Source: Aquilaria yunnanensis (Eukaryota > Streptophyta > Magnoliopsida > Malvales > Thymelaeaceae). Taken from it: a stretch of DNA of 64,000 bases. This document shows, one piece after another, positions 1-11,929 of this stretch. Positions within the stretch are counted from its first letter, which is position 1. The number at the start of each line of letters is the position of its first letter. The position numbers and the translations under genes were made by a program. Location: contig CM077599.1 of assembly GCA_039654915.1 (NCBI GenBank), positions 78,956,001 through 79,020,000 of the forward strand. Direction: 5' to 3'. A model generated the notes under the pieces. It had not been told where the DNA came from. It did not search any database and saw nothing but the letters and a program-made list of their open reading frames with translations.

Positions 1-189
1 AGTCATTTCCTTATTAAGCTAAACCACTATTGGGTTCAAATCATCATTCTTCAATTCACCAGCAACAACCTTCATCACAAAAAACATTTGTCCACATAAA
101 CAAAACATAGACTCAATCAAATATATATGCAAAATAATAATATGCACCAAATTACAATATGCATGAAACAACACTTACTTGTAGAAATA

Positions 190-1175
190 AAGCACATCCC
201 ATCAATTTTTTCTATTTTTTCATCTTCCACTTCTCAATTCCTACAACCAATTGATCAACTGTAAAGCTTGCCCAAACCTTTTCCTTAATCTTGCTGACAT
301 TCCCAACACATCCAAGATGGGCCAGACCAACTTGGCTTTAAATTGGTGGACACAAAATATGAGTCATGCAATACAATGCATATGCTCTCTGCACTTTTTC
401 TAGATCATTACTCTTCAACAGATCATGCTCTACAACTTTTCTCCTAACGGTCTACCTTCTGTCCCATTCCTTCCGGCAATAATATGCCACCAAATCTTCT
501 CTAGGTACATCACCTTGATTCAACTCAACTTGTTCAGTGTCATCCTAAATCCTCAATGTCTCAGTGAAATCCTATACTCTAATCTTATACTCTCTCCCAT
601 TTATTTGAATAGTCCTTTTTTCACATCAAACTTTTGAATCAATGGAAACACCAAATCCACCCACACAGCATGCGATTTTATTCCTAATAAACTCCAAAAT
701 GTTGTTTCTTTCAGTATCTCTTCTTTCTCCTTTCCCAACTTCCTCATCATCAAACAAAATGTGGAAATTGTAGACTTTAAGTTCAACTTTTCATTCTCTT
801 CAACTTTGTTTGCATACTCACTTTTTTTATCAAATGACATTTCCAGCCAACTCTTACGACAAGCCTAAATATAAAATCATCTCATTATAATCTTATTACT
901 CTTACTATTATAATTCAACTTATAATATACTTACAACACTATCATATGCCAATCCAACATCTTTGCATCTCTCCCTGTCTGCCCTCCTGCATATATTTCA
1001 ACATAAACTCGAATAAACATAGTAAACAATAACACACACCAATAGCCAATACCAGTTTACTCACTGATAATACTTCCATGCATCAGGCAGCCTTTCATCC
1101 CTTTGACTTTTCTTCGATGTTAAAACATCTTCCTCCTCATCCCCATCCAATACAACATCTCTTTTCTCGCTGAAT
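190..1175 (-). pseudogene. decayed plant-mobile-domain-like transposon gene fragment
   Basis: Reading the reverse strand from about 1175 down to 190 gives broken coding pieces. An acidic, lysine-rich stretch lies near 1170-1090. A 79-codon open segment follows at 840-601, with FWSLLGIKSHAVW. After it, with in-frame stops, comes a stretch reading LYCMTHILCPP and then HLGCVGNVSKIKEKVWASFT. The pattern LY..G/T.ILCP followed ~20 residues later by W..FT resembles the plant mobile domain / ULP1-associated proteins carried by plant Mutator-like and related transposons. I recognise the pattern by eye only. At least four in-frame stops and no convincing splice structure make it a pseudogene. It may continue to the left of the window. 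Confidence 0.45.
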
Positions 1176-1359
1176 CAATAAAAAGTCACAGTAACATACA
1201 TTATTGGAAACCTGTTAATAATTCAATAAAAAAGGTGACACAATCACCACAAAGTCGTCAAAATCATAAAAAAGGTGAAAAAATCAGCAAATAGGTGACA
1301 ACAGTTTAAAAAAATGACTAATTTAGTCACCTTTTTCCTTTCACTATCACATTTTCCCT

Positions 1360-2035
1360 ATTCTTTTTGCCTTTTGTCTTTCCCACTCACTTTTCTGTAA
1401 TTTTTGCAACTAACACTAATCACCACCCAATATCTAACTCCCAAACCCATCCATTTTTTACTACAAATGCAGGAGAATAAAAGTAACACTTACTTTCCCT
1501 CTGTTACTGATTTTCTCCCCTTATTCTTCATCATTATTTCGCTTCCTATTTCCATGCTAACAATATTGTCTCACATAACTTCAACACACAATTGTCCGTT
1601 GTCCATTTTTTTTTCAGATTCAAACTCATTTCTGCACTCACAAGTTAGAGCTCCAGGTTCTGGGTTAAAAGGATCATCCATTAGATTAGGAGGTGGGAGC
1701 ATAGCCGTTGGATGGTAAATTGACTTTTTAACCCGGGACTTGCATATTTAGGTTTTATTTACCATAGCAATAAAAAATTAAAAACATATTAAAATACCTC
1801 ACTCCAGAAATCAAACTTCAATGAATTCACAAGGGAGATTGAATCTGAACAAAGTGAAGTGGCGATTATGTGTTAACGTTGAGTGAGGCAACAACATGGT
1901 GGAAACAGGCATCGAAACAATGACGAAGAATAAGAGGAGAAAATCAAAAACAGATTTTGGGTGGGGATTAGTATTAGTTACATAAAGGCTATAAGAATAG
2001 GAAAAAAGGTGATAAAGATATGAAAAAGGCAACAA
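1360..2035. repeat. imperfect inverted repeat (foldback-like)
   Basis: The segment 1360-1640 matches the reverse complement of about 1815-2035. Both carry, in order, a stretch like CTAACACTAATC, then GATTTTCTCCCCTTATTCTTC, then CATAATTGTCC-like sequence. The spacer is about 180 bases. The longest open stretches in the two arms are shadows of the same repeat and are not genes. It is likely a non-autonomous TIR element or part of the larger nested structure to its right; no TSD was found. Confidence 0.5.
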
Positions 2036-2160
2036 AATTTGAGGCCTTTGTGATGATTTTATTGCCTTTTCCAAAATTTTATTGCCTTTTTAAAAAATTT
2101 ATCGCTTTTTATAAATTATTATCACCTTTTTTAAAAATTTATCACCTTTTTTTTAGCAAT

Positions 2161-4663
2161 TTAAGGGTTAATTACAACATCTCCACCTATGGTGTAGTGT
2201 AACTTACACTTTGCCCCCTATCATTAAAAACTAATACTTTACCTTGACTTAATTTATAGTGTTGTACAACAACTTATGAAATTTTAAATTAAATTTGATA
2301 ACCAAAATTTTAGTAATTTCAAGATTTTTTGTATTTCTTTTGTAGCTAATTGACCTTTAAAAGATACTAAAATACAGTTTTAGAAGTTGTTATAGAAAAT
2401 ATCTAAAACATTAGATGACAAAGTGTAGGGTATAAAAAATAAAAAGGATAAACAGTCAAGTATGGTTAATTTAGTGGTTAATTTTCCCAGAAATGTAGTT
2501 CATAAAGTGACCCCCTAAAAACATACCAGCAGTATAAATTCTGAGTATAGTAGTTCAAAAATTGCCCCCAAAACGTGTGCTAGCAGTTTCAAGTCAGACT
2601 CATAAAATTGAACCACAAAACCCCACATTTGTACCACAAAAAAATATGGTCCATATTAGGGCCCCCAAAAAGCTTACTACAAATGCAGCAGTTGCATAAA
2701 GTGACCCCTTAAATTAAACCACAAAGGCCCAGAAAGTCAGAAAATTTGTACCGCTGGTATGTATTTAGGGGCCACTTTATGAACCACATTGTTTAGAAAA
2801 TAAACCGCTAAATTAATGGTTGACTTTTTGGGGCTAAAAAATTAACAGGTTTTCTGTGGTGCACTTTTTGGGCCATTGTGGTTTAATTTGAGGGGTCACT
2901 TTATGCAACCGCTGCATTTGTGGCGTGCTTTTTTGGGGCCATAATATGAACCGTATTTTTTATTGTATAAATTGTAGGGTTTTGTGGTTCAATTTAAGAG
3001 GCTTGAGTCGAAACCGTTGGTACACGGTTATGGGCCAATTTTTTAACCACTTTACCTAGAATTTATACCACTGGTATATATTTAGAGGCCACTTTGTGAA
3101 CCACATTCTTCAGAAAATAAACCGCTAAATTAGTTGTTGACTTTTCGGGGCCAGAATATTAACGGTTTTTCTATGGTGCACTTTTCTGGGCCCTTGTGGT
3201 TTAATTTGAGGGGCCACTTTATGCAACTGCTATATTTGTGGTAACCTTTTTGGGGGCCATAATATGAACCGTATTTTTTTTGTGGTATAAATTATGGGGT
3301 TTTATGGTTCAATTTGACGGGCCTGATTCGAAATCGCTGGTACACTGTTAAAGAACAGTTTTTTAATTGTTTTACTTAGAATTTATACTACTAGCATGTA
3401 TTTAGGGGCCACTTTGTGAATTACACTCCCTAGAAAATAAACCGCTTAATTAGTAGTTGACTTTTCGGTGGTAGAATATTAACTGCTTTTTCCGTTGTGC
3501 ACTTTTCAGGGCCCTTATGGTTTAATTTGAGGAGCCACTCTATGCAACCGCTACATTTGTGGTAAGCTTTTTGGAGGCCATAATATGAACTGTATTTTTC
3601 TGTGGTACAAATTGTGGGGTTTTGTGGTTCAATTTGAGGGGCTTGAATTGAAACCGCTGGTACACGGTTAAAGGCCAGTTTTTTAACTGCTTTACCCAGA
3701 ATTTATACCACTAGCATGTATTTAGGGGCCACTTTGTGAACCATATTACCCAGAAAATAAATCGCTAAATTAGTGGTTGACTTTTCAGGGATAGGATATT
3801 AACCGTTTTTCTGTGGTGCACTTTTCTAGGCCCTTATGGTTTAATTTGAAGGGTTACTTTATACAATTGCTGCATTTGTGGTGAGTTTTTTGGGGGCAAT
3901 AATATGAACCGTATTTTTTTGTAGTACAAATTGTAGGGTTTTGTGGTTCAATTTGAGTGGCATGAGTTGAAACCATTGGTATACGGTTAGTGGCCAGTTT
4001 TTTAATCATTTTACCCAGAATTTATACCACTAATATGTATGTAGGGGCCACTTTATGAACCACATTCTCTAGAAAAATTACCTGCTAAATTTGTGGTTGA
4101 CTTTTAGGGGCCATAATATTAACCGTTTTTTTGTGGTGCACTTTCTAGGCCCTTGTAATTTAATTTGATGGGCAACTTTATGCAACCGCTGCATTTGTGG
4201 TAAGTTTTTTGGGAGGCCATAATATGAACCATATTTTTTTGTGGTATAAATTACGGGGTTTTGTGATTCAATTTGAGGGGTTTGAGTCGAAACCTCTGGT
4301 ACATGGTTAGAGACCAGTTTTTTAACCGCTTTACTTAGAATTTATACAATCGGTATGTATTTAAGGGCAACTTTGTAAACTACAGTCCCTAAAAAATTAC
4401 CCGCTAAATTAGTGGTTGACTTATTCATTCTTGTATATCCATTTTTTTCATGTAAAATTATTTTAATATTTTTTGAAGCTCAATTAGCTATGAAACAAAT
4501 ATGAAAAATATTAAAATTAATAAAATTTAGTTATCAGATGTTTCAATTTTGGTTGTTAGGAATTGTTGTAAAACACTACAAATGAAGTCGGGGTAAAGTA
4601 TTAGTTTTTAAAGATAGGGGTAAAATGTAAGTTACCTTAGACCATGTTGTCATTAACCCTTAA
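2161..4663. mobile_element. TIR element with internal ~318-bp tandem repeats
   Basis: The ends are long inverted repeats. Left 2165-2460 starts GGGTTAATTACAACATC; right 4425-4659, read in reverse, starts GGGTTAATGACAACATGG. They stay alignable for over 200 bases. Both ends are flanked by TTAA (2161-2164, 4660-4663), which could be a TSD or part of the palindrome. Inside, about six direct copies of a ~318-bp unit fill 2725-4425, and one copy in the opposite orientation occupies 2476-2725. No transposase reading frame exists. TIR sequence similarity to the small MITEs at 16.1 and 38.4 kb suggests a Mutator-like origin; the class is uncertain. Confidence 0.6.
2725..4425. repeat. ~318-bp tandem repeat array, about six copies
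   Basis: The marker phrase ATTTAGGGGCCACTTTGTGA recurs, with changes, near 2760, 3077, 3398, 3718, 4037 and 4357, a spacing of 316-320 bases. Each unit also holds a phrase like CCATAATATGAACCGTATTTT and another like GGTGCACTTTTCTGGGCC. The copies are diverged and have no shared open frame. Confidence 0.85.
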
Positions 4664-5170
4664 AGGATATGAAAAGACGATAAATACCTATAAAATGTGA
4701 CAATAATTTTTAAAAAAAGATAAAAATTTGAAAAAAAGTGTAAAAAATGGTAAATATTTTAAATATTTTTAAAAAATGATAAAAATTTAGGGAAAAATGC
4801 TAAAATTTATGAAAAGGTAATTTTTTTTTGAAAAGGTGATAATATTATTTAAAACATGATAAGATTTTAAAAAGGGATAAAAGTTATTAAATTTAGTAAA
4901 AGGCGATAAAAATTATGAAAAGATGATAAAAATTTTTAAAAAGATGATAATATTATTTAAAACATGATAAAATTTTAAAAATGGAAAAAAATTAAAAAGT
5001 GATAACATTTTTAAAAAGACCATAATATTATTTTAAAGGCGATAACGGTTTAATAAAATTGATAAAAACAAAAAAAAGTTATTTACAGTAAATGCAAAGA
5101 TGATAATTAGAAAAAATTGATAAAAGTCCTAAAAAGTGATTAAAAAATGAAAAATCGAGGATATCAGTAT
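4664..5170. repeat. AT-rich degenerate minisatellite
   Basis: Repeated phrases of the form AAAAGGYGATAAAAATTT occur at irregular 18-30 base spacing. The mirror-image form (TTTATCACCTTTTTTAAAAA) occupies 1990-2160 on the other side of the TIR element, so the array flanks the element in inverted orientation. No gene is seen. Confidence 0.55.
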
Positions 5171-6340
5171 TTTTTAAAGGTTGATTAGTTACGAAAAAAA
5201 TATGAAAATTTTTGAAAGTACTACAAATGTGGTTATCAAATAGTTTAATTTAGCCTCATTGGCTATATTAACTCCTTGTTATCAACAAACACAACAACTA
5301 CTTCTACATTAATTCATTTTTTCATATTAAATCAAATTTCTCATATTAATTCTCATTCTTTTTTTTTATTCCACCCACCATCTTCTTGTTCTGTTAATAC
5401 ATACTGCCATTTCTCTCAAATTATTTAATACTTTTTTTTTACTTTTATCTCACCTTAAATCAAACTCATCACATTAACTCTCTTTCTCTCAAACTATTTA
5501 CTGCTATTTAATACCATTTTTCTTACTTCTATCTAACTTATTTACCACTAACATGTTAACAATTATATTTACTGAATTTTTTAAATATAATGTTATACAT
5601 TATTTTATCTTTTTATACTTTATTCCCCTTATAAATTAAATTAATTTACATTTAAAACTGAAATAATTAGGTAACCAATAAAATTTTTTTACATATTATT
5701 ATTTTATTTTTTATCATTTTCTTCAATAGCCACTTTGATAAGTTGCGGCAATGTAGAATCTCTCCTCATCCATGTCGTGTCAGCAGGTTTAACGCTGACG
5801 GTGCGTTATTGCTTATTCCACACGCAAACGCGAGCATTATTCGCACGTGCAAGTAGAGACGTTTCCCTCTGACGTGGACGTATACGATTGGAAACAGAAG
5901 GAACCTGAAAATCGTTGCTCGGAGCCGGTGCTAAAATACGCCAATTGCCATGTCGCCAACTACCACCACTCGTTTCCTCGGGGATTGGGGAAGAATAATT
6001 AAATTCAAAGATACTAAAATGTAAAACACTAAAAGCCACTTTTAGTGCCCAAACATTTATAGAAAGAATAGTTTACACCTTAAACTATAATTTGGGACAA
6101 ATAAGCCACTCAATCAAATCCCTTACTCAGAAAGGGTTGTGCCATGGTCATCTTCTATGATCTAAAAGGCAGTTATGAGTGAACGTAGGTAATGAGCCCT
6201 ATTGAGTATTGACTGGAGGCCAGAGATTTATCTATGAGCTCACTGTTGAATCTTTGATAGATAGGGGGCTTGCGGTCATGTAACATCAAGTTAGCATTTT
6301 TCTAAATCATAAAACTTAAGTTGACGTTTAGATATGAAAA
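5171..6340. other. AT-rich intergenic DNA, no gene seen
   Basis: Mostly AT-rich, with TTTATT and CTCTCA runs. A GC-richer pocket at 5780-5990 contains several CG and ACGT words, but its open frames match nothing I recognise. Nothing else is supportable here. Confidence 0.4.
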
Positions 6341-6344
6341 ATTT

Positions 6345-6755
6345 TAACTAATTTTTCATCTTCACATTTTCTTTAATAAACTTATGAGTCATAATATAGG
6401 TGAAAACTATGTTTCTAAAGTTAGAGAACTTATTTTTAATATAATAAAAATTCTTACTTTAAATATTTTCTGTTTTATTAAAAATGTATTTAAAAGTTTG
6501 TGATACCCAAATAAGCTCTGCCATTTACCTATCGCAGTGAAAAAACGCAGGCCTTGTACGAAAATTTAGAGAACTTAATTTTAATATTGTAGATCATCTT
6601 ACTTAATTGTTTAATTTTAATATTGTAGATCATCTTACTAATTGTTTTCCATTTTATCAAAAATTTCTTTTAAGGTTGAACACGTTGTTTTTTCTCCTCT
6701 TAATATGTTATGACTCTTATGCTTATTAAAGAAAATGTGAAGAAGAAAAATCAAT
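6345..6755. repeat. inverted-repeat element, likely MITE
   Basis: 6345-6400 (CTTCACATTTTCTTTAATAA then GAGTCATAATAT) matches the reverse complement of 6700-6755. Weaker complementarity continues inward. The middle contains a short direct duplication of a phrase around TTTTAATATTGTAGATCATC, near 6570 and 6613. No TSD was determined and there is no coding potential. Confidence 0.5.
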
Positions 6756-6756
6756 A

Positions 6757-6966
6757 CTCTTTCCATCCTAAATTGATTAAGTTGTTTTTTAATTTAAGTT
6801 TTAATTGAATTTATTTTTATTATTTTTCCAGAAAAATTTTAAAATTATATTTGAAAATTACAAAATTTCATTTACTATTAGTGAAAACAAAATTAATACT
6901 TATATATAAAAATATTTAAAATTAATACTGTGAATTCCATATAGTTGAAATAAATTAGGATGGAGG
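6757..6966. mobile_element. Stowaway-like MITE (Tc1/mariner)
   Basis: 210 bases bounded by TA (6755-6756, 6967-6968). The left end CTCTTTCCATCCTAAATTGA pairs with the right end, which in reverse reads CCTCCATCCTAATTTATTTC. TA TSD plus CTCC.TCC.TCC-type ends are the Stowaway hallmark. It has no coding capacity and lies ~400 bases upstream of the OTU gene start. Confidence 0.75.
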
Positions 6967-7240
6967 TATTACAAATTATGCCCTCATATTTTCATTGAAG
7001 AAAATTTCGATATGGAAAAAAAGTTTATGGATTAACTGTCAAGTGTATTGAGTTATAGTTTCAGGGGTATAATGTCAGTGTCTCTAAAGTTTAAGGGTTA
7101 AAAGCGGATATCAGGCCAAACAACTGGCGCTGGTTAACGTCAACCGGCTTACGTTAGCATCTCTCACTCTAAATCTCCCAGATTTAGCCACGTGTATCCT
7201 CTTCCTCCCGCGCCCTTCATCTATCCGTTAATCCTAACGT

Positions 7241-7366
7241 TAACGTTCTCTCTCTCTCTCTCTCCTCTCTCCCTCTCTGCGGCTCTGTACCGGAAGCAGA
7301 ACAGGAGGAAACCAAACAAACACTGCCGGCGAGATTTTGACCGGAGAGATTTCATCTATAGTTGAT
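7241..7366 (+). promoter_or_regulatory. CT-rich 5' leader of the OTU gene
   Basis: A pyrimidine (CT)n tract at about 7247-7280 is followed by GC-richer DNA up to the ATG at 7367. Such CT tracts are common in plant core promoters and 5'-UTRs. No clear TATA box at a fixed spacing could be assigned, so the transcription start is not called. Confidence 0.35.
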
Positions 7367-9809
7367 ATGGGGAAACTAGTCTGCGACTCATCGACCGTTG
7401 CGGAGACATTTCAAACGCCGTCGTGGAGGGACCCGAACGCGGCTGCACTCGAAGCCGTTGATCTCGTCGACCAGGCGGCGGTTGCTCCGGCGACGGCCAC
7501 AGTGGACGACACTGCTTGGGACGATGTGATTGGCCTGGAGGACCAGCAGAGACGGCACCTTCAGAAGCTCCACGCGCGGGGGGTACTGTGGAAGCATCCG
7601 ACGGGGGATCATGCCACCTCGGTGGTGTTCCGGCTCTCCCACGGAGGCGAGGTGTCCGCCGACGGGAATTGCCTCTTCACAGCATCTCAGAAGGCGATGG
7701 AGCGTGATGTCGACGCGCGGGATTTGCGGCGGCGGACGGTGAAACGGTTCTTGGAGGATCTTGGATTCGCCAGTGACGAAGGGAGGGAAGCGATCGAAGA
7801 CGTGATTAGGCATATGTACTCGCCGGATCTGAAGAGTGGTTGGGGGATTCATGTGGTTCAAGAGGTGAAAGTGTTGGCCAAGAAAGACGAACGGGTCGCT
7901 CTGGATTCTGCCATTGAGGAACTTGTCGGGCTCGGGATGCGGAGGTATTTTCTTTCTGCGTTTTCTTGGATCTGTCTGTTTTGATGTTTGAGGATCTTTT
8001 CTTTTGACTTCTGCCAGATTTTTCTTTTCTCTTGTGTACTTCCTGATGAAATGTTTGAAAAAAAGAATATGCGGGGAAACAATTTTTTAGATTTGTGGAT
8101 TGAAAGATCATTTATTGGCAGATGATGTTTCTCTTTCATTCCTAGTCATACAAAATAACGAAGTAGTTAGAAGAATCCTATCCTAATTTTTTCAAATTCA
8201 AGTCTTGTATTATGCAATTCAAACGGGTTCTGCTTAGTCTTGGTTGTAGATGTAAACCTCCCAATGAAAATTTTCAGAGTGGCAACTTGTTCACAATGTT
8301 TTCTTCACAACTCTACAAAGGAAAGGATTCCTGAGTGAGTTAAATATGTGTTTTTTCAGACTGACAACAGTAGTTTACAGCGTTATTACTTAGGTGTTCA
8401 TTATTTATCTTTCTGATTGAAGAGAAATGGCAGCGGAGTCTATTTACAAAGAAAGATGTCTTCCAGTGAATGATGGCCCGAGCTGGGCCAAGTACATGTC
8501 CATCTCTGGTTCCCCTGATGATGACTATGATATCATCACTTCGCAGTACACCGAGGAGGGTTTGTTATCAGTTGATGAAAACAGAGAAGGCCATGCTGCA
8601 GCTTTTGGAGATGATATAGCTATAGAATGCCTTGCAACAGAGTTCAAGCGTGAGATATATGTCGTAAGTAAGACTAAGGTTGCTTGTACGAGATTTGCTT
8701 TCCGGGCATCATTGTTTTTTTTTTTTTCTGCAGAGTTGATAGTGTTTTGGGGATAGTTAGCACGGAAAGCTTTTTTTAATGTCAAAACCAAGACAGTTAA
8801 ACCGAGTTTGAGATAGTGTGTTCGAGCAGCTTAATGAGAAACAAAGGTCTTGGCATGTTTTGGAACTTGGAGCTCAAAACAATGCATATTTGTAGTATCG
8901 GAGTAATAGGAATGTGTATGAATGGTCTGGGGCACAATTCATGGACTCCCTGATTAGAGTTAAATAATTGGTAGTTTTGTTTTTAATCAATTCACTCAAG
9001 GTAAGTTATGGGGAAAAGGTGGCCTGTAAGTCAGCAAAGGGAATGCTTATTTTTTACCTTAGTTTACAGTGTTAAAAGTAAGTGGAATTAGTGGCATTTC
9101 AAACGAATTATACATGTTGAAATTTCTTACTAGTCGGCCTTTTCTTTGGATGAGGTCGTTTGTCATATGGAACCTTCCTATAATCAAGGATGCTTCTGAA
9201 GGATTAATTTTGGTTTTGTAGTATTTAGAATCAGTCTTCATTTCATAGCTTCATTAATGTAGTCATAGAATTATCACAAGTTTCTTGCTTCTTGGTTACA
9301 AATGTACATCTTCTGTATGTCATGTATGAGAAAGAACTTGTGATGAATGAATTTCCTTTTCAGGGTGCTTTGGGGAGTTGTGGTTTGCTGTACGAGTGTC
9401 CTTTTCTGCATGATATAGTTTAATAAAGATGTTATGAGCTGTTTGAAGTTTTAACCCCCTTTCATATGCAGGTGCAGGCACATGGATCAGATGCAATGGT
9501 CGACGAAGATAATTGTGTTTTCTTCCTACCACATCGTCCAAGGAGTGAAATTTGTGAACCTCCCTTCTTCCTTTTCATGAAAGGAACAGGTAATGAGATT
9601 TTTTCTAATTTCTAATATTTTCAGGAAAGGTATATTTCTACTGTCTTTCTGTTTTGCCAATCGCCTTGTCTTGTATGCCAACATGCTTATTCTGTCTCTA
9701 ACAATTTATGAACATAGGTTGGTGTGGTGCTGGTGCGGATCACTATGAACCCTTGATTGCTCATCCTTCAGCGATAGTCTCTCATGAGAAGGTTGCTCTT
9801 GTTCTCTAA
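7367..9809 (+). CDS. OTU-domain cysteine protease (predicted deubiquitinase), four exons
   Basis: Exons 7367-7944, 8423-8663, 9472-9589 and 9718-9809 join to 1029 nt, 342 aa, with GT/AG at every intron. I chose the ATG at 7367 (MGKLVCDSS); a start at 7337 would be TTG. Domains: a ~75-residue variable acidic N-terminus, then an OTU fold. The nucleophile motif SADGNCLF contains Cys102 with Asp99, and the C-terminal GADHYEPL contains the catalytic His321. OTU enzymes remove ubiquitin from proteins in cytosol or nucleus; that role is inferred from the family. The conserved middle (KSGWGIHVVQEVK, MSISGSPDD, NREGHAAAFGDDIAIECLA) looks like a distinct conserved plant OTU subgroup. The chain appears complete, with the essential Cys and His in place. 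It is the only single-copy gene in the window and lies on the strand opposite to the F-box array. Confidence 0.9.
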
Positions 9810-11400
9810 AAGCGTTTTGTCGGACAGTTTTGCGGGGTTAGAGATTGAGTAGCAGTAGACCTATTCTTTTGTCCTCCCCAGTCGTTATGATGCAATCCGT
9901 GTCCAAATTCTTTTTGTGGGAGAGTTTCATTTGCATCGCATTGAAGTTTTGTCTGCCTACGTTAATTTAGAGGAGATTGTTTTTTTTTTCTCTGTTCATT
10001 TTGGCAGTCAACTTGCAGAAGGCTGCAACTGGGCAACACCCAATCTTGGTAAATCTGTTTCTTTTTTCGGTTTTCTTGGGCCGGCTTCTTGCAAATTGTT
10101 GTTTCTTGTTGAGGTTAACGAGGTTGCTTTGTGTCGTCTAGCCTAGAGCCAAATTGCTGCTTCGGACAAGCTGGAGCAGCAGCTTCTTGTTGTATGTTAA
10201 TTGTTAGGCGGACCTTGGGCTCTTCTCTATTCTACCATTCAATGAATCGAAATTACCCTTTTTGGCCTGACCAGCTTCCATTTCTTTTTCTTTGTTATTT
10301 TAATGAAATAAGGTATACCGCTTGTTGGAATTTGCGTTGGTATTTTCTTAGGCCACTTGACCCATTTGATTATGTTATCCTTTTTCAGGGGATGGTACTT
10401 TCCATTCATCATCTGAGGTCATTTACATTTTTTAAACTGAGTTTTGACTTGGAAGTTTCTCAAACATTTTGCAGGGTAGAAATTAAGTAGGAAATTATTC
10501 TTTTGTATGTTTTAGTCGCTTTACATGCTTTTGAGATAGAAAAGCACCTCCATTGATCAATGACAAGCAACTGACAACCAGCAAGGAAGGTGTCATTCTG
10601 GACAATTACCGAAGCTCCTTATTTTTCTGCCTCCCACCAACACCTGCAGAGGTATAGAGAAGCTCGTTGCCATTGCTCGGCCTGCTGGCAAAACACAATT
10701 GCACTTACCTGCAATCGGATGCTTACTGCTGGATCCACATTGATCTTAACAGCTGATCCCAACGGAGCCTCCCATAACAACTTGAAGGAAAGTGAAGGAG
10801 CTTCGCAGTTGTTTCTAGAAAGAGAGGGAGTTCAATTTGCACACCAATTTCGAATGGGTAAACTTCCAGTGTTGAGGAAATATGATAAGAAATCAACTTG
10901 TTCATGATTGTGGCAATATCTAAGAACAACTCAGCTAGGGTCAGGAATTTTGGGGTTTGCTAGTACCTCTCTAGTGCCGAAATGAATGAAGTCAAATGGA
11001 CCAAGGTAGCAATTGAGGCTGACGTCTTGCCTACTACAAAGTCGTACCATACAATTGTGACATTTGTCTGCAAGCCTCACCTGAAAGAGGATAGACAATT
11101 TTGTAATCTGAACTCCGAAGGTGATACCTTGAGAATAAAAGATAAAACAACTGTAGCTTAATAAACCTTTGGAGGGCCAATTTTGTAGGATCATACCTTT
11201 TTACCCCCTAATGTCAGGTACAGTTAATAATGATCCCTGGTTTGGTTACTGGTTAGACCTTTTCTTTTGGGAAAAACTTCAGAATTTCAGTTGGGCGCTT
11301 AGTTCTCTGCCGAGAAGGGCTATACCCGAGTTTAAGCCATTATTATAACTTCTTTTGCAACTTTGAACAAATCCACATTAGCAAATCAGTTCTTCCCCTA
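9810..11400. other. 3' region of OTU gene and unassigned intergenic DNA
   Basis: It begins with the probable 3'-UTR of the OTU gene. From 9980 to 10,920 there are several short open stretches with plausible splice words (for example GTAAGT on the reverse strand near 10,705), but no product I recognise. 10,590-10,907 is open on the + strand for 105 codons without family resemblance. I see no supportable gene here. Confidence 0.35.
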
Positions 11401-11760
11401 AAAATGCCCGACACAAAGCCATAACTATGAGCCTTGTGACCGCAACCTAAACCATCGTGGCTAATAGAGTACTTCACCTACAAACATTGTACAAGGATTG
11501 GAACCAAGATCAGCTCACAGATGCCCTTGACATGGCCCGAAATATTTTATATTGCAGAGCTTGCCAGGAAGCATTGTGGTTATTCTAAGAGACGATCTTT
11601 ATCTAGATCTAAACACAACGGAGTTTTCTTTCCCCAATCCAAGCCAATGAATTACACCATCCCAAAACTAGGCTCCATGACAGTTAATTCATTGGGTCAT
11701 CACTAGAAAACGTAGCAGAAGGCCTCCACAAGAATCCAGTTTCTGATTCATTAAAATAGC
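11400..11760 (-). pseudogene. heavily decayed F-box/FBA remnant
   Basis: Blocks of reverse-strand sequence match the C-terminal half of the F-box genes nearby. 11,519-11,560 corresponds to the GHLYML/FGACQG region (compare 12,930-12,965). 11,455-11,480 corresponds to the segment coding KYSI. 11,630-11,670 matches the WNGAVHWLG region. Length and spacing differ and no frame stays open. It is the oldest-looking member of the array. From 11,930 it is followed by the 3'-UTR module of copy A. Confidence 0.6.
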
Positions 11761-11929
11761 ACCGTCAACTAGGGTCGGCATTCTGGCACTTGCTTGGTTG
11801 GATCGGTGAAATCACCCTTGGTTGGATCTCATCCTTATGTCTTGCTGACCACCAGACACACTACGAATGGTAGAAAATCTCATTTTCCTTTTTTCAAAAC
11901 TCTGATAAAAACCCACTCAAGTAAAGGGG

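Noticed and set aside
425..637. 70-codon + strand frame near the left edge
   Set aside because: Overlaps the reverse-strand transposon-like reading, which has better motif content; no sign of coding on the + strand.
2461..4425. Interpretation of the 318-bp repeats as a CRISPR-like or centromeric array
   Set aside because: Units are long, diverged, without unique spacers, and enclosed by terminal inverted repeats; only six copies, so a centromere is not supported.
5806..6039. 77-codon reverse frame in the GC-rich pocket upstream of the OTU gene
   Set aside because: No recognisable family, no paralogue in the window and no splice or promoter support.
7388..7861. 157-codon reverse-strand open frame over OTU exon 1
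   Set aside because: It is the antisense shadow of the GC-rich exon 1; the + strand has conserved OTU motifs and valid splice sites.
10131..10490. 119-codon + strand frame downstream of the OTU gene
   Set aside because: No recognisable domain, starts without supporting context, and lies in probable 3' sequence of the OTU gene; kept as unassigned DNA.
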